Program-made: the position numbers and the translations under genes
Notes under the pieces: model-generated
The model's database searches: none
Seen by the model: the letters and a program-made list of their open reading frames with translations, nothing else
Told to the model about the DNA's origin: nothing
Source: Cladopsammia gracilis
Lineage: Eukaryota > Cnidaria > Anthozoa > Scleractinia > Dendrophylliidae
Length of the DNA stretch: 64,000 bases
Direction of reading: 5' to 3'
Assembly: GCA_022457155.1 (NCBI GenBank)
Contig: JAJGOT010000421.1
Coordinates: 1 to 64,000 of the forward strand
Shown here: positions 1 to 9,500 of the stretch, piece after piece
Layout: each line of letters opens with the position of its first letter
How positions within the stretch are numbered: the stretch's first letter is position 1

Positions 1-830
1 ACTGCCTTTTTTAAAGTGAGCAGAGCAATAAAAATTTTGTAAATATCTTATGAGCTAATGCTCACTTAATTTCAATAGGCCAGTATATTCCTTTAAAATT
101 TACATGCCAGCTCTTTGTGCTTTTATTTTGATGAAAAAAAATAAATAAAGGTTGTTTTCCAACTTGTATGCATTATGGTTCTGGCTTAAAGAATGAAATG
201 TTTCTGGCTAATTTCCAATTGTATAACATTGTTTATTGTTCCAGAATGAATGTCTCTTTTCCTTACAGTTTTTAAATTCCTTGGGGCTCTTATTTCTTGA
301 TTTGTGCAAAAGGCTGACAAACTTGGCAGCAGCTGAGTGGGAGGAGGGGGGGGGGGGGGTCAGAACCTCCTTCTTCTTGTACCTTGTTCTCCTGCTTCCC
401 GTACCTTTTTCTCTTGTTTCCCGCCCTTTTATGCATTCCTTCCACCCCACGTTTAGCATTTCTCTCCCGCTTCCTGCCCTGTTAGAACTACTGCTTCCCA
501 CCCTTGCCTCTCCTACCTCCTGTACTCCTCCCACCCACCCCTATTCTCCCGGGCTCCCACCCCCCTGTTCCCCCCTCACCTGAGAATACAACTGAACGCC
601 CTATTCACAAGCCAGGAGGAAGGACATGATTATGGATACTCTGTTTCAGATTATATTAGACCAGAAAATCTAATGACTAGATTTTCAGAAAAAAAAGGTT
701 GCTGTGAGCCAAGTCGTGAATACGAAACAACCTTCTGACCCTCCCCTCTCCTACGTATTTGGCTCCGAAGGACCCCCCCCCTTATCCGTGTCAAACTCCA
801 GCTCCCCACCCTCTGCTTCCTTCAATCATA
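1..830. other. non-coding left flank with poly-G and C/T-rich tract
   Basis: No gene is supported here. The first 300 bases are AT-rich. A poly-G run sits at about 343-358, followed by a plus-strand pyrimidine-rich stretch to about 590 made of CTTCC/TCCCACC variants. Reading frames open on both strands across this tract, which is what low complexity produces, and neither looks like a protein. It may be the 3' flank or an intron of a gene lying to the left. Confidence 0.6.
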
Positions 831-859
831 GGTACATCAGATGACCATTACCCATCACA

Positions 860-1012
860 TTTTGCGGACAAAGTATATGCGCAAGCCTTATGTACTGTTC
901 AGGAATTACTGAGAAAAGTTAACAGCCAAGTGATGGAGTAAGTGAAAATTTGCATATTTGCCTCCATCTGCGATAACCTGTTCATTACGCTTCGCATATT
1001 CACGAGTTAAAA
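860..1012. repeat. dispersed repeat, copy 1 (partner near 39636-39800)
   Basis: This stretch is clearly similar to 39636-39800: both contain AGCCTTATG, a divergent middle, GATGGA..GTAAGTG, then GAAAATTTGCATATTTGCC and a GAGTTAAA end. The second copy has an expanded GAGT microsatellite where this one has a single GTAAGTG. The segment 831-936 imitates an exon (TAG acceptor, GTAAGT donor), but similarity runs straight through the supposed donor, so I read it as a repeat. An exon of an unseen plus-strand gene is not excluded. Confidence 0.55.
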
Positions 1013-1440
1013 AAAGAAAGAAAGAAAAGGAAATGCACTATGCACCAGAACTAGTGGGTTAAAAGAAATTGACAAGCAGAGTGAACTGAGCATGCCTTCC
1101 CCTCCTACAGACCACACTCAAGTTTGATTCGCTCACCAATTTTCTTTTAATCTAGTACCCCCAAAAGGCCTGTTTACAGGCTACCCTTAATGAACAATTA
1201 GCCACAGGATCACAACAGTTCTTAAGGCTTGACACAATCTGTTACAGGTCATGTGGACTGCTCAAGAGACAAGTTGCTTGCTTGGTACACAAAGGGATTT
1301 TACTCAAGGAATCCTTCATTATTAGGAGGGTGCCTGGCAAATATTTTTCAAAATCAAAATGAAGGTCCAAATGACGGTTTCCCATTGGTATATTTTGTCT
1401 CAGGACAGGTTGCATGGACAATGCAAACAAGACCACCAGG

Positions 1441-1800
1441 GGGGGGGGGGGTACTCGATATATCCTTGGGTGGGGAGGTGAGGCCCGGCCCCTCATACCC
1501 CGACCCTGTTTAAGACAAAAATCGCTGATTTTCCTACCCTGTTTAAGACAGAATTCCGATTTTTGATACCCTGTTTAAGACATTTAACCCGAAAAAATTT
1601 TGCTGTAGTTTAGTTCGTAGAACTTACGCGCAGGCTGTTTATCGTCCAAGAAAATATACCTTGTTTAAGACAACAATTGATAAAATCAAAATCGATACCC
1701 TGTTTAAGACAAAACTCCCGAAAAACATACCCTGGCTGGCCGCACGTCCCCATTAAGCCCTTATAAGGGAGAACTCCCCCCACCCCCCCACCCCGCCCCC
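1441..1800. repeat. poly-G-bounded repeat with CTGTTTAAGAC motif array
   Basis: The element starts with a G run followed by TACTC and ends with GAGAACTCCCCCC, so its ends are inverted copies of each other. Inside, the motif CCTGTTTAAGACA (or a close variant) occurs five times at irregular spacing between about 1504 and 1712. The same architecture with different internal motifs is seen at 4045-4480 and 35917-36294. Flanking 1013-1440 and 1801-2054 hold nothing recognisable. Confidence 0.65.
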
Positions 1801-2055
1801 CGGGCAAGACCACAATGGGGAAGGGGGACAGGAAGTACCATGTTCCGGCAGTTCCACTCTTAAATTTATCGCTTTTGATTATTTTGTTGTTTATTAGATT
1901 TCAATTTTTATACTCTGATATTTTTGGAAATTTTTTGCTTTGATTTATTTTGTGATTTTAGATTTCTTGATTGCTCTTTTTTTATTTCCAAAATGTTATA
2001 AATGAAATTTTGATTTCCAGCTAGTTTGTTTCTCAAAATTAAATAAACTTTAGAG

Positions 2056-2236
2056 GTCACGTGATCCCACAATATACAGTGGAAAGCGTTGTTGGCGCCC
2101 TCCGATTGGCTTCTGACACTCAGGAGTCTGGTTACTGTGGCTCGGATCGCTCTTTTGAAAACGCTTCATGGTATGAACCAACGCATGTGCCATTCCCGCA
2201 AGTACTGAAAGTGTCTCACGGTCGGTTGAAAGGAAA
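2056..2236 (+). promoter_or_regulatory. probable DDAH promoter/5' leader: E-box and inverted CCAAT
   Basis: A palindromic E-box core CACGTG lies at 2058-2063 in the context GTCACGTGAT, the type bound by USF/MITF-class bHLH-zip factors in animals. An inverted CCAAT box (ATTGG) is at 2105-2109. Both lie within 180 bp upstream of the DDAH ATG and there is no TATA box. The motifs are seen directly; their function is inferred from position. Confidence 0.4.
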
Positions 2237-3049
2237 ATGAATGTAGGAGATTCTTCAAAATTTCAATATACCAAGGCTATAGTCTGTGGGGTACCTTCAT
2301 CGCTTCCTGCCGCTGCACAAAGACAAAATGATTCCTTGGAACCCATTGACTTCAACAAAGCAGTGAAACAACACGCTGAATACGTTCGTGCCTTGAAAAA
2401 TCTTGGATTACAAGTCAAAGAGCTTCCCGCGGATGAACAGTACCCAGACTGTGTGTTTGTTGAAGATGTTGCTGTGGTTTGTGATGGTACCGCGTTAATT
2501 GCCCGATTAGGTCATCCAACAAGACGCGGTGAGTCCTCCAGAATGAAGACAGTGCTACAGGAGCTCGGTTTGAGGGTGGTAGAAATGGAACAACCAGCTG
2601 CTTTAGATGGAGGAGATGTACTTTTTACGGGCAAAGAATTCCTGGTGGGACTTTCCGAGAGGACGAATCAACAAGGATTAGACACCTTAGCTAAAACATT
2701 CCTTGATTATCCTGTTACGGGCATTACAGTTGGGAACCAGCTGCATCTCAAGTCCATGATGACAATGGCCGGTCCTAACATCATTGCAGTTGGAGGAAGT
2801 AACGACGCCAAAACCGCTTGGAATGAGACAGAGAAAAAAGCTAAGTTCAAGTATGAGAAGCTTATGGTTTCTGAAGATCAAGCAGCTAATTGCTTGTTTA
2901 TCAATGGCACAATGTTCCATTTGACGGCACCAGAAATTCCCAGCAGTTATGATACATTAAAACAACTTCCTGGTCCAAAGATTGAGCTGGAAAATACTGA
3001 ACTTCATAAAGTTGATGGCTGTTTGACTTGTCTATCCATATTGATATGA
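2237..3049 (+). CDS. DDAH1: dimethylarginine dimethylaminohydrolase (DDAH), intronless
   Basis: Hydrolyses asymmetric dimethylarginine and monomethylarginine to citrulline and methylamines, relieving inhibition of nitric-oxide synthase; a cytosolic enzyme of the pentein (amidinotransferase-fold) superfamily. The 270-residue frame is close to the usual length (about 285 in mammals). Visible family motifs: LPADEQYPDCVFVEDVAVVC (64-83), the substrate loop LDGGDVLFTG (123-132), the catalytic His of LHLKS (H170) and the nucleophilic Cys of LTCLSIL (C265). The ATG at 2237 gives the expected N-terminus for the family. The coding region is uninterrupted, whereas mammalian DDAH genes have several coding introns; all catalytic residues are intact and there is no disabling change, so it looks functional. 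Downstream it converges with POLA2. Confidence 0.93.
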   Translation: MNVGDSSKFQYTKAIVCGVPSSLPAAAQRQNDSLEPIDFNKAVKQHAEYVRALKNLGLQVKELPADEQYPDCVFVEDVAVVCDGTALIARLGHPTRRGESSRMKTVLQELGLRVVEMEQPAALDGGDVLFTGKEFLVGLSERTNQQGLDTLAKTFLDYPVTGITVGNQLHLKSMMTMAGPNIIAVGGSNDAKTAWNETEKKAKFKYEKLMVSEDQAANCLFINGTMFHLTAPEIPSSYDTLKQLPGPKIELENTELHKVDGCLTCLSILI

Positions 3050-3164
3050 ACTTGTGTTCAAACTTCCAAGGCTTTTTAATATATGTTTTTTAGTTATGTA
3101 ATTTCATTAAGTATAGTTTATATAACTTGAGTTGTATTCGTATGTGTTCAGTGCGCATTCAATT

Positions 3165-3960
3165 TCAAAATTGGGTTATTCGAGTTCCCTTCACTGGGCT
3201 AAAAAGGGTGTTCAAAGGCTCCATCTTATGGTTATATTAGTGTAGAATCTACTATATTCAGTGTAATGTACCGATCAAATGGAAACTTTGGGTTGTTCAA
3301 ATTCCCATCCCCGGGGTCAAAACGGGTGTTCAAATGCCCCACCTTAGGGTCATATTAGGCGATCAAATGCCTCCCCTGGGACAAACATGGCAAAAATGAG
3401 CGATGGAACAGAAATGTGTTTGTTTTCATAAAAAATAATCCTCATGTCCTTTGAAACAGGAAATATTGAAGTAGTCTTGTACAACCTATTAAAGAATGTA
3501 CAATGTACTTTGATCATGAAACCTTCATACACATGGCAAATTCAATATTTCAAACACCAACAAAACGATCAATGGGAAACAAGCACGTCTTCCTGTAAAA
3601 ATATAAAATCTATGTACTACGTCCAACAAACAGTTCATCAAATGGAACACAAGCATGTCTTCTGGCGAAAATACTTGAAAATAATCTTTGTCGCCCAAAA
3701 CGCTTGATGAATTGTTTTTCACAGATTAAAATAACCTGTGCTAGTGTCTATTTACTGCTTTCTTTATTCCTGGCTCTCATCTGCATTCCGCCATGATTTC
3801 GATGAAAGAAACCACGCAGCGTGTAACATGAAATCGAGGCAAGATGATCAAATTCCCTCCCATCTAGTGTCAAATTCCCCACCCCAATAACAACCACTGA
3901 TGTCAAATTCCCGCCCCCCTGGGCTTGTCAACAAGTCAAATGCCCAGGGGAGATGTTGAT
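3165..3960. repeat. repeat region with recurring TCAAATTCCC motifs
   Basis: The motif (T)TCAAAT(T/G)CCC recurs near 3298, 3330, 3362, 3849, 3870, 3901 and 3933, with diverged forms near 3178. The segments 3170-3240 and 3290-3360 are imperfect direct copies (each with a GGGTGTTCAAA and a TATATTAG/CATATTAG). The middle part (3380-3840) contains short reading frames with no recognisable protein. This looks like an old dispersed repeat rather than DDAH 3' UTR. Confidence 0.45.
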
Positions 3961-4044
3961 GTCTCTATTTGATTGATAATGTTTTAAATGTGTCACACAG
4001 AATAAAAGAAAGACAGAGGGTCCTGGGGTCATGAATGAGTAGAT

Positions 4045-4480
4045 CAGGGGGGGGGGTTACTGCTGGGACTCTGAGACCCTGGTAGTTTCTTGGTATTGCG
4101 AATGGTGTGATCACCAAATGACGTAAAACAAAAGATTCAAAAGAAACTGAACAATACCCACACCACAACACAAAAGCTAACCAACAATGGCTTCCGCAAC
4201 ACCAAGAAACACCCGAGACCCTTAACCTATACTAGACCATTTTAGCTGCATTTTGCAACCCTATCCTAGACCTATTCCAGACTCACTATTTTCCAGATAT
4301 TCATTCACTATCACAGTCTAAGGTGCCAGTAAAGATGCCATGCTGCCCGCAGTAAAATGCCATTTGCCAGTAAACCTTGCCTAGACTATACCCTATCCCA
4401 GACTAAACTGCCCGAAAACCATACCCTTCACAGAGACACAACCTATATAGCTCACATGTGGGAGTACCCCCACAGGGGGG
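4045..4480. repeat. poly-G-bounded repeat, second member
   Basis: It begins with a G run and TTACTGCTGGGACTC and ends with GGGAGTACCCCCACAGGGGGG. Inside are ACCCTATCCTAGACC-like and TACCCTATCCCAGAC motifs. The arrangement matches 1441-1800 and 35917-36294: inverted poly-G/TACTC ends enclosing reiterated ACCCT-type motifs whose sequence differs between members. Confidence 0.5.
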
Positions 4481-5275
4481 ATGTTTACAAATACAGTGGA
4501 ATTCCAATTTTCTAACCCTCAATTTTTTTACATTTACATTTATTGCCTTGCAACATCACATAGTGACATAAGTGCAAGCTTCAAAAGAAAGAAAGAAAAA
4601 AGGAATTTAACTACAAAAATTAGGTAAATCGATTATTCAAACTAAAACTTGTTTCCCTTCAGTTAGAGGTTCGGAAAATCGGGATTCCACTCTATAACTT
4701 GGTAATTAATTGAACACAGTTGATAATTTGCCATTTAAATAACAGCAAATACCAAACAATCAAATCCTGTATCCATGAACATGCCGTTAAATAACTATGT
4801 AGGGTGAACAATGTTTGACTCCAATGCTACAGCAAACTCATTCCATTTTCACATGCTAATCAGTATTCTGCACAGAAATATCCTTCATCTTGAATTCTCA
4901 CATCCACTTTATTAAAATGAGCTGATGACCAAGATACATTAATATTGCAAGTACAGTTTAATACTCAACCCTGTCAGTTCCTGTTAATGTTCAGTTCATT
5001 AATAATAGGAATATTGTATACGAATCACTATTTTAAAACGAAACGAACTACAAGGCAATTGCTGCATGTGAAAAAGTAATATTTATAAGTTCAATTCTGA
5101 AAACGTCTTTCGATATATGTTTGTAACTACAAACAGGAAATTGTATTACTTACTCAAACTATCATCACCTGATCCCCGGAGTGTCCGTAATAAAGAGGTC
5201 AAGTAAAAAAAAAATTACTAACTATATTTAGAGAGGAAAGCCACATCAGCAGTAGCTGGTTTTCATGCAGGTCCT
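4481..5275. other. AT-rich intergenic stretch, nothing recognised
   Basis: No gene or clear repeat. The end (about 5180-5205) reads GTCCGTAATAAAGAGGTC and resembles GTCCGTATTAGAGAGG and CCGTATTATAGAGGTTC at 5505-5542, on the other side of the SINE. The SINE may therefore have inserted into an older repeat. Confidence 0.4.
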
Positions 5276-5466
5276 CTATCCAGATCAAATTGGAATTTAG
5301 AATGTTGGTTTTTGAGGAGGGGAAAATTGGAGTACCCGGAGAAAAACCTCTCAGAGCAATGAGAGAACCAACAAGAAACTCAACCCACATATGACGCGGG
5401 GGACGGGAATTGAACCCAGGCCACATTGGTGGGAGGTGAGTGCTCTCACCACTGCGCCACCCCTGC
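5276..5466 (-). mobile_element. tRNA-derived SINE, minus orientation
   Basis: Read on the minus strand it starts at about 5466 with a tRNA-like head: GGGTGGCGCAGTGGTGAGAG carries the A box and GGGTTCAATTCCC the B box of RNA polymerase III promoters. The body follows (TCATATGTGGGTTGAG, then TTTTTCTCCGGGTACTCC) and the tail has CCTCAAAAACCAACATTC. No tRNA cloverleaf can form over the body, so this is a retroposed SINE, of a type I recognise from anthozoan genomes. Confidence 0.8.
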
Positions 5467-5650
5467 TATGAATTTGTTCTCTGGGGCTGAGATTTAGTGT
5501 CCATTGTCCGTATTAGAGAGGGTCCGTATTATAGAGGTTCGACAGTAATTCAACCAACTAAAAATGACGATTTTCATGACACTTTCAACATCCTTATCGA
5601 ATATCATAGCAGTACACAAGATGCATGTCATATGAACCTAGTAAATGGCC

Positions 5651-5792
5651 GAGCTCACCATGAGTCTCGTAGCTTGGTGATTAGGGCATCTGACCGCTGT
5701 ATGGAAGGTTATACAGACAGTGTAGGTTCAATTCCTGTCGGGGACTCGGATTGTTTTCTTTCTCCCACACTTGTAACACAATCAACATAACT
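5651..5792 (+). mobile_element. second tRNA-derived SINE, plus orientation
   Basis: The head CGTAGCTTGGTGATTAGGGC resembles an A box and GTAGGTTCAATTCCTGTC a B box. After the tRNA-like part comes GGGGACTCGGATTG and a TTTCTCCCACACTTGTAACA body, a layout shared by other cnidarian SINEs. The spacing between the boxes is slightly long, and there is no acceptor-stem pairing, so it is not a tRNA gene. It belongs to a different family from the SINE at 5276-5466. Confidence 0.7.
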
Positions 5793-6412
5793 TCTTTTTT
5801 ATTTTGTTACTGAATTATTTAGGCTGCATTTTTTTGGGAAAATCTGAATCTGGATTCTTGAATCCAAAAATAGAATTTATCGGGTTTTTTTTTACTACAT
5901 GTAAAATCCAAAAATAGATGGTGAGATTCATTGGATTACATCTTAATCTGGAGTTTTGAGTTTTATGATCCGAGCGCTTTTTAGCGGAATTGATTTGAAA
6001 AAAGTGCATCTGACAAGGGGTCTTATTCTGAGCATGATTGAAACTATCTCACAAGGTAGTTTCAATCTTATCCACATTTGTAAAAAGTGTGAACAATGTG
6101 AATAAATCAAACAATGAAATTGCAAACATGTTTTGTTGCTGATGTGAACACGGCATAAGACACACTACTTGCCAGTGAACAAAGAATCACTGACAATAAA
6201 TATATTAAATATGATCCAACATGTTTGGACTTTTAATTATCCGGGTCTTTATTTTCTTTTCTGATTATCAGTCACAACAGGTGAGTATGAGCAGCGTTCC
6301 CGTCTTTACAGGGATATGACATTTTAATTGCAAGGCAGCAATGTCTTTCTATCCAATTGGTTGTCAAGCTTGATCTTGTTTGTCTCGTTTGTGGATCATT
6401 GTTTGCATTACA
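5793..6412. other. POLA2 3' flank/UTR with candidate poly(A) signals
   Basis: On the minus strand, downstream of the POLA2 stop at 6413-6415, an ATTAAA hexamer lies at 6328-6323 (85 nt after the stop) and an AATAAA near 6252. Either could serve as polyadenylation signal; no transcript evidence is available. The remainder (5793-6200) is AT-rich with no recognised feature. Confidence 0.4.
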
Positions 6413-6571
6413 TTATATTCTGATTACTTGAGCCAAGGAACTTGACAGGATATGGGATGATGACTTGTCTGTGTGGTTTGGTGATGGTTTGACCCACACT
6501 TTCGCATAAGTACCACCTACAAGGCCTTTAGCCAGTCGGCCTGGGTTCAGACACAGGCATCCAAGAGTGTC
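6413..6571 (-). CDS. POLA2: POLA2 exon 18 (terminal)
   Basis: Encodes residues about 563-614: LCLNPGRLAKGLVGGTYA and the C-terminal AQVIRI followed by TAA at 6415-6413. The NPGR.....GG.(Y/F)A motif is diagnostic for POLA2. The variable stretch before the end is Ser-rich. Confidence 0.96.
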   Translation of the reverse strand, partial: DTLGCLCLNPGRLAKGLVGGTYAKVWVKPSPNHTDKSSSHILSSSLAQVIRI

Positions 6572-9500
6572 CTGCAGTCAATAAAATAAATAACCATTTT
6601 AAAAATGACACAAACACATGAAGGTAAAACTATTAAAATAGTTCTACATACAGGTTTAATATCTCAGCATTCTTTGTTAGATTTGTGTTTTCTTTGTATT
6701 CATTTCTACTGTGAACTGGCCTCCTGGTTGGGGGTGGGACGAAAAGAGAGGGCGTGAGCAAACCGAACCAAGGGGAACTGGAGAGATGGGGAGGCAGGGG
6801 CCCTGCTGACTGGCCTCCTGGCCTCCTGGTTGGGGGTGGGGCGAAAAGAGAGGGCGTGAGCAAACCGAACCGAGGGGAACTGGAGAGATGGGAAGGCAGG
6901 GGCCCTGCTCACTGGCTGTACCGAACCAAGGGGAACTGGAGAGATAGGAAGGCAGGGGCCCTGCTCGCTGGCTTTACCGAACAAAGGGGAACTGGAGAGA
7001 TGGGAAGGCAGGGGCCCTGCTCGCTGGCTTTACCGAACCAAGGGGAACTGGAGAGATGGGAAGGCAGGGGCCCTGCTCACTGGCTTTACCGAACCAAGGG
7101 GAACTGGAGAGATGGGAAGGCAGGGGCCTTGCTTACTGGCTTTACTGAACCAAGGGGAACTGGAGAGATAGGAAGGCAGGGGCCCTGCTTACTGGCTTTT
7201 CTTATCATCCTACCCCAACCAGAAGGCCTGTCCACGGCTAATTAATATTTTGTTATGTAAGAACAGAAGGAAAGTCAAGCAAGACTGACATACAAATACA
7301 AACCCACACTAAGATACAAACTGGGAGCAAGACAACACACAGAAATGAACAGTTGGTCAAGTGGTTAACTTGGTGAGACTTACAATAGAAAATCTAATTT
7401 ATTGTTTGTTTTATCTTGTAAGTTCAATTTAGCAGTAAAATATACTCCAGAGTACTTAATAATTGGGTAGTTAGTGATTTAAATGTGACTAATAAAAAAT
7501 TGCAACAAACTATTTAATACACATTAAAAAGAAAATACCTTGGCAAAGTATCGGAGATCTGATGGCAGGATAAGGATATCTGGATTACAATGGAGCAATG
7601 CATACTTTTCAAACTGCTCATAGTCCAAGTTGACATCTTCTCCTGGAGGATGAAGTGGGTAATAGCTGTGGGACACAGTTGAAAAAAATGGCTTTTAAAA
7701 CTTGCATGTTAATACTGAATTACACCAAATTTACAATGCACGTACCATTTGGAACACAGAACGTCCACACAAAGTTTACCAGCTGTAAAGTTAATAGCAA
7801 AACAAAAGAACCCTTCATATCACCAAAGATTTACCATTTTAAGCTACAAGGCTGTCACAGTTTGTGTGGGCTGCATGTAGTTTGGAAGGCACAACATTTT
7901 GCTCCAGTTCAATTATTTTATGCATCAGTGCAAATATTTTAACCTGGTGCAAGTATTTTGCTCCAATTCAATTATTTTGCACTAGTTTAAAAACGTTTGC
8001 ACCAGTGCAGGTATATAATAGGCCATTTCCGAGTTGCCTTTAGCATCTCTATCAAAGCGAAGCTAGGTGCGAACCCTTTCATATGAAAATGAGATTTCAT
8101 TCACATGCACCAGTCAAGCCACCTTAAGGTGTTTTTAGTACAAAATTACTGACAGAGAGAAGTGAATACCTGTGTTGGTGAAGAATATGTTTAACAAGAC
8201 GACCAAGTCTGTCAGATGATCCAGGTGGACTAAACCAAACAAAAGCAATAGCATCAGGATGATGGGTAAGTCAATATACACCAAAATTATTTAATGCTAT
8301 GCCTTTTATTAATTAAAAAGGGGTGTCTCAAAAACGAGGACCCGTTGAAAACAAACGACCCCCTCAAAAACTATGACAAGGGTTACAACCTTGAACTCAA
8401 GCCCAGAGTCTATGGGGTTCTAAGTCAGTGGATTCTGGACTGGATTGAAATAACACTTTTACTTTGAGGGGGCACATGTGATTGCTGTACAGGAACTTTT
8501 TGGTTGCTTAGCACATATTAAGCAATTTCTACCTCAGGTATTTCTCCATTGTAAATAGACAATTTTTGATTTGTGTCATGGGTTTACAAGTCACAGTTAT
8601 TTTAATCATAATTTATTTTAATTATTTTGTCTTGTTATTTTAATCATTTATCTTAGTTTTTACTTTTATTTTGTTGCGTATCTGTAAATTAGCTGATGCG
8701 CCCTGCAGGATGTACTGATACCATAGCTGAGTGTAACAACCATGTCAAATAAATTGTCTATTGTCTATTGTCACAGGAAAGGTATTCGGAATTTCGTAAA
8801 AAGTCCTACACGTACATCCTTAGATGCATTAATATATAACGAACATTTGGCCAAGTTTCATTAAAATTCAATAAACCTAAATACCCTGTTGATTCATTTG
8901 AAGAGAGGGAATTTGCAAAAAAAGAAATGATTTTTGGACTTAAAAGATTTTCCTACTTTATTCATCAAAGCAGGTGTGAATGCAGAATGGACAAAGGAAG
9001 AAAACAAACTAAATTCCAGATAGCTTCTGGACTTCTGAATTCCAGCCCTTGTAGTGAAAAAAAGGTTGGATTTCTGATTTCTGCCACTGAAAGGCAAAAA
9101 TATGTTACCCGTGTTCACCAATTATACAATACAATAACCTCAAAGCATTATTTCAATCCAGTCCAGAATCCACTGACTGAGGACCCCATAAACTCTGGGC
9201 TCGAGTTGAAGGCGGTAACCGTAGTCTTCATTTTCGAGGGGTATCTTCATTTTTCAGGGGGGTCTTCATTTTCGAGGGTCTTTGTTTTCAAGGGGTCTTC
9301 ATTTTCAAGACACCCAATCAAATACTATAGTATGCACTGTAGGTAATCCATCTAAACCGGACTGTCATGTTTACATATGTAATGGAGAAAAGAAAAAGCA
9401 ATAAACAGGACTGACAAAAATTCATATACATACAAAAGTACACATATATATGTAAAAAACTAAGCAATAATGAACCAAAAAATACAGTTTTACTATTAGT

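Noticed and set aside
208..583. Overlapping reading frames of 108 and 115 codons on opposite strands
   Set aside because: They follow a C/T-rich low-complexity tract with a poly-G run; no domain, no codon bias, and symmetry between strands.
831..936. Exon-like segment (TAG acceptor, GTAAGT donor) before DDAH
   Set aside because: Similarity to 39636-39805 continues through the donor and beyond, so it is better explained as a dispersed repeat.
5651..5792. tRNA gene on the plus strand
   Set aside because: A and B boxes are present but no acceptor stem closes and a SINE body follows.
6754..7245. 163-codon plus-strand frame
   Set aside because: It is the translation of the 56-bp minisatellite in rotating frames.
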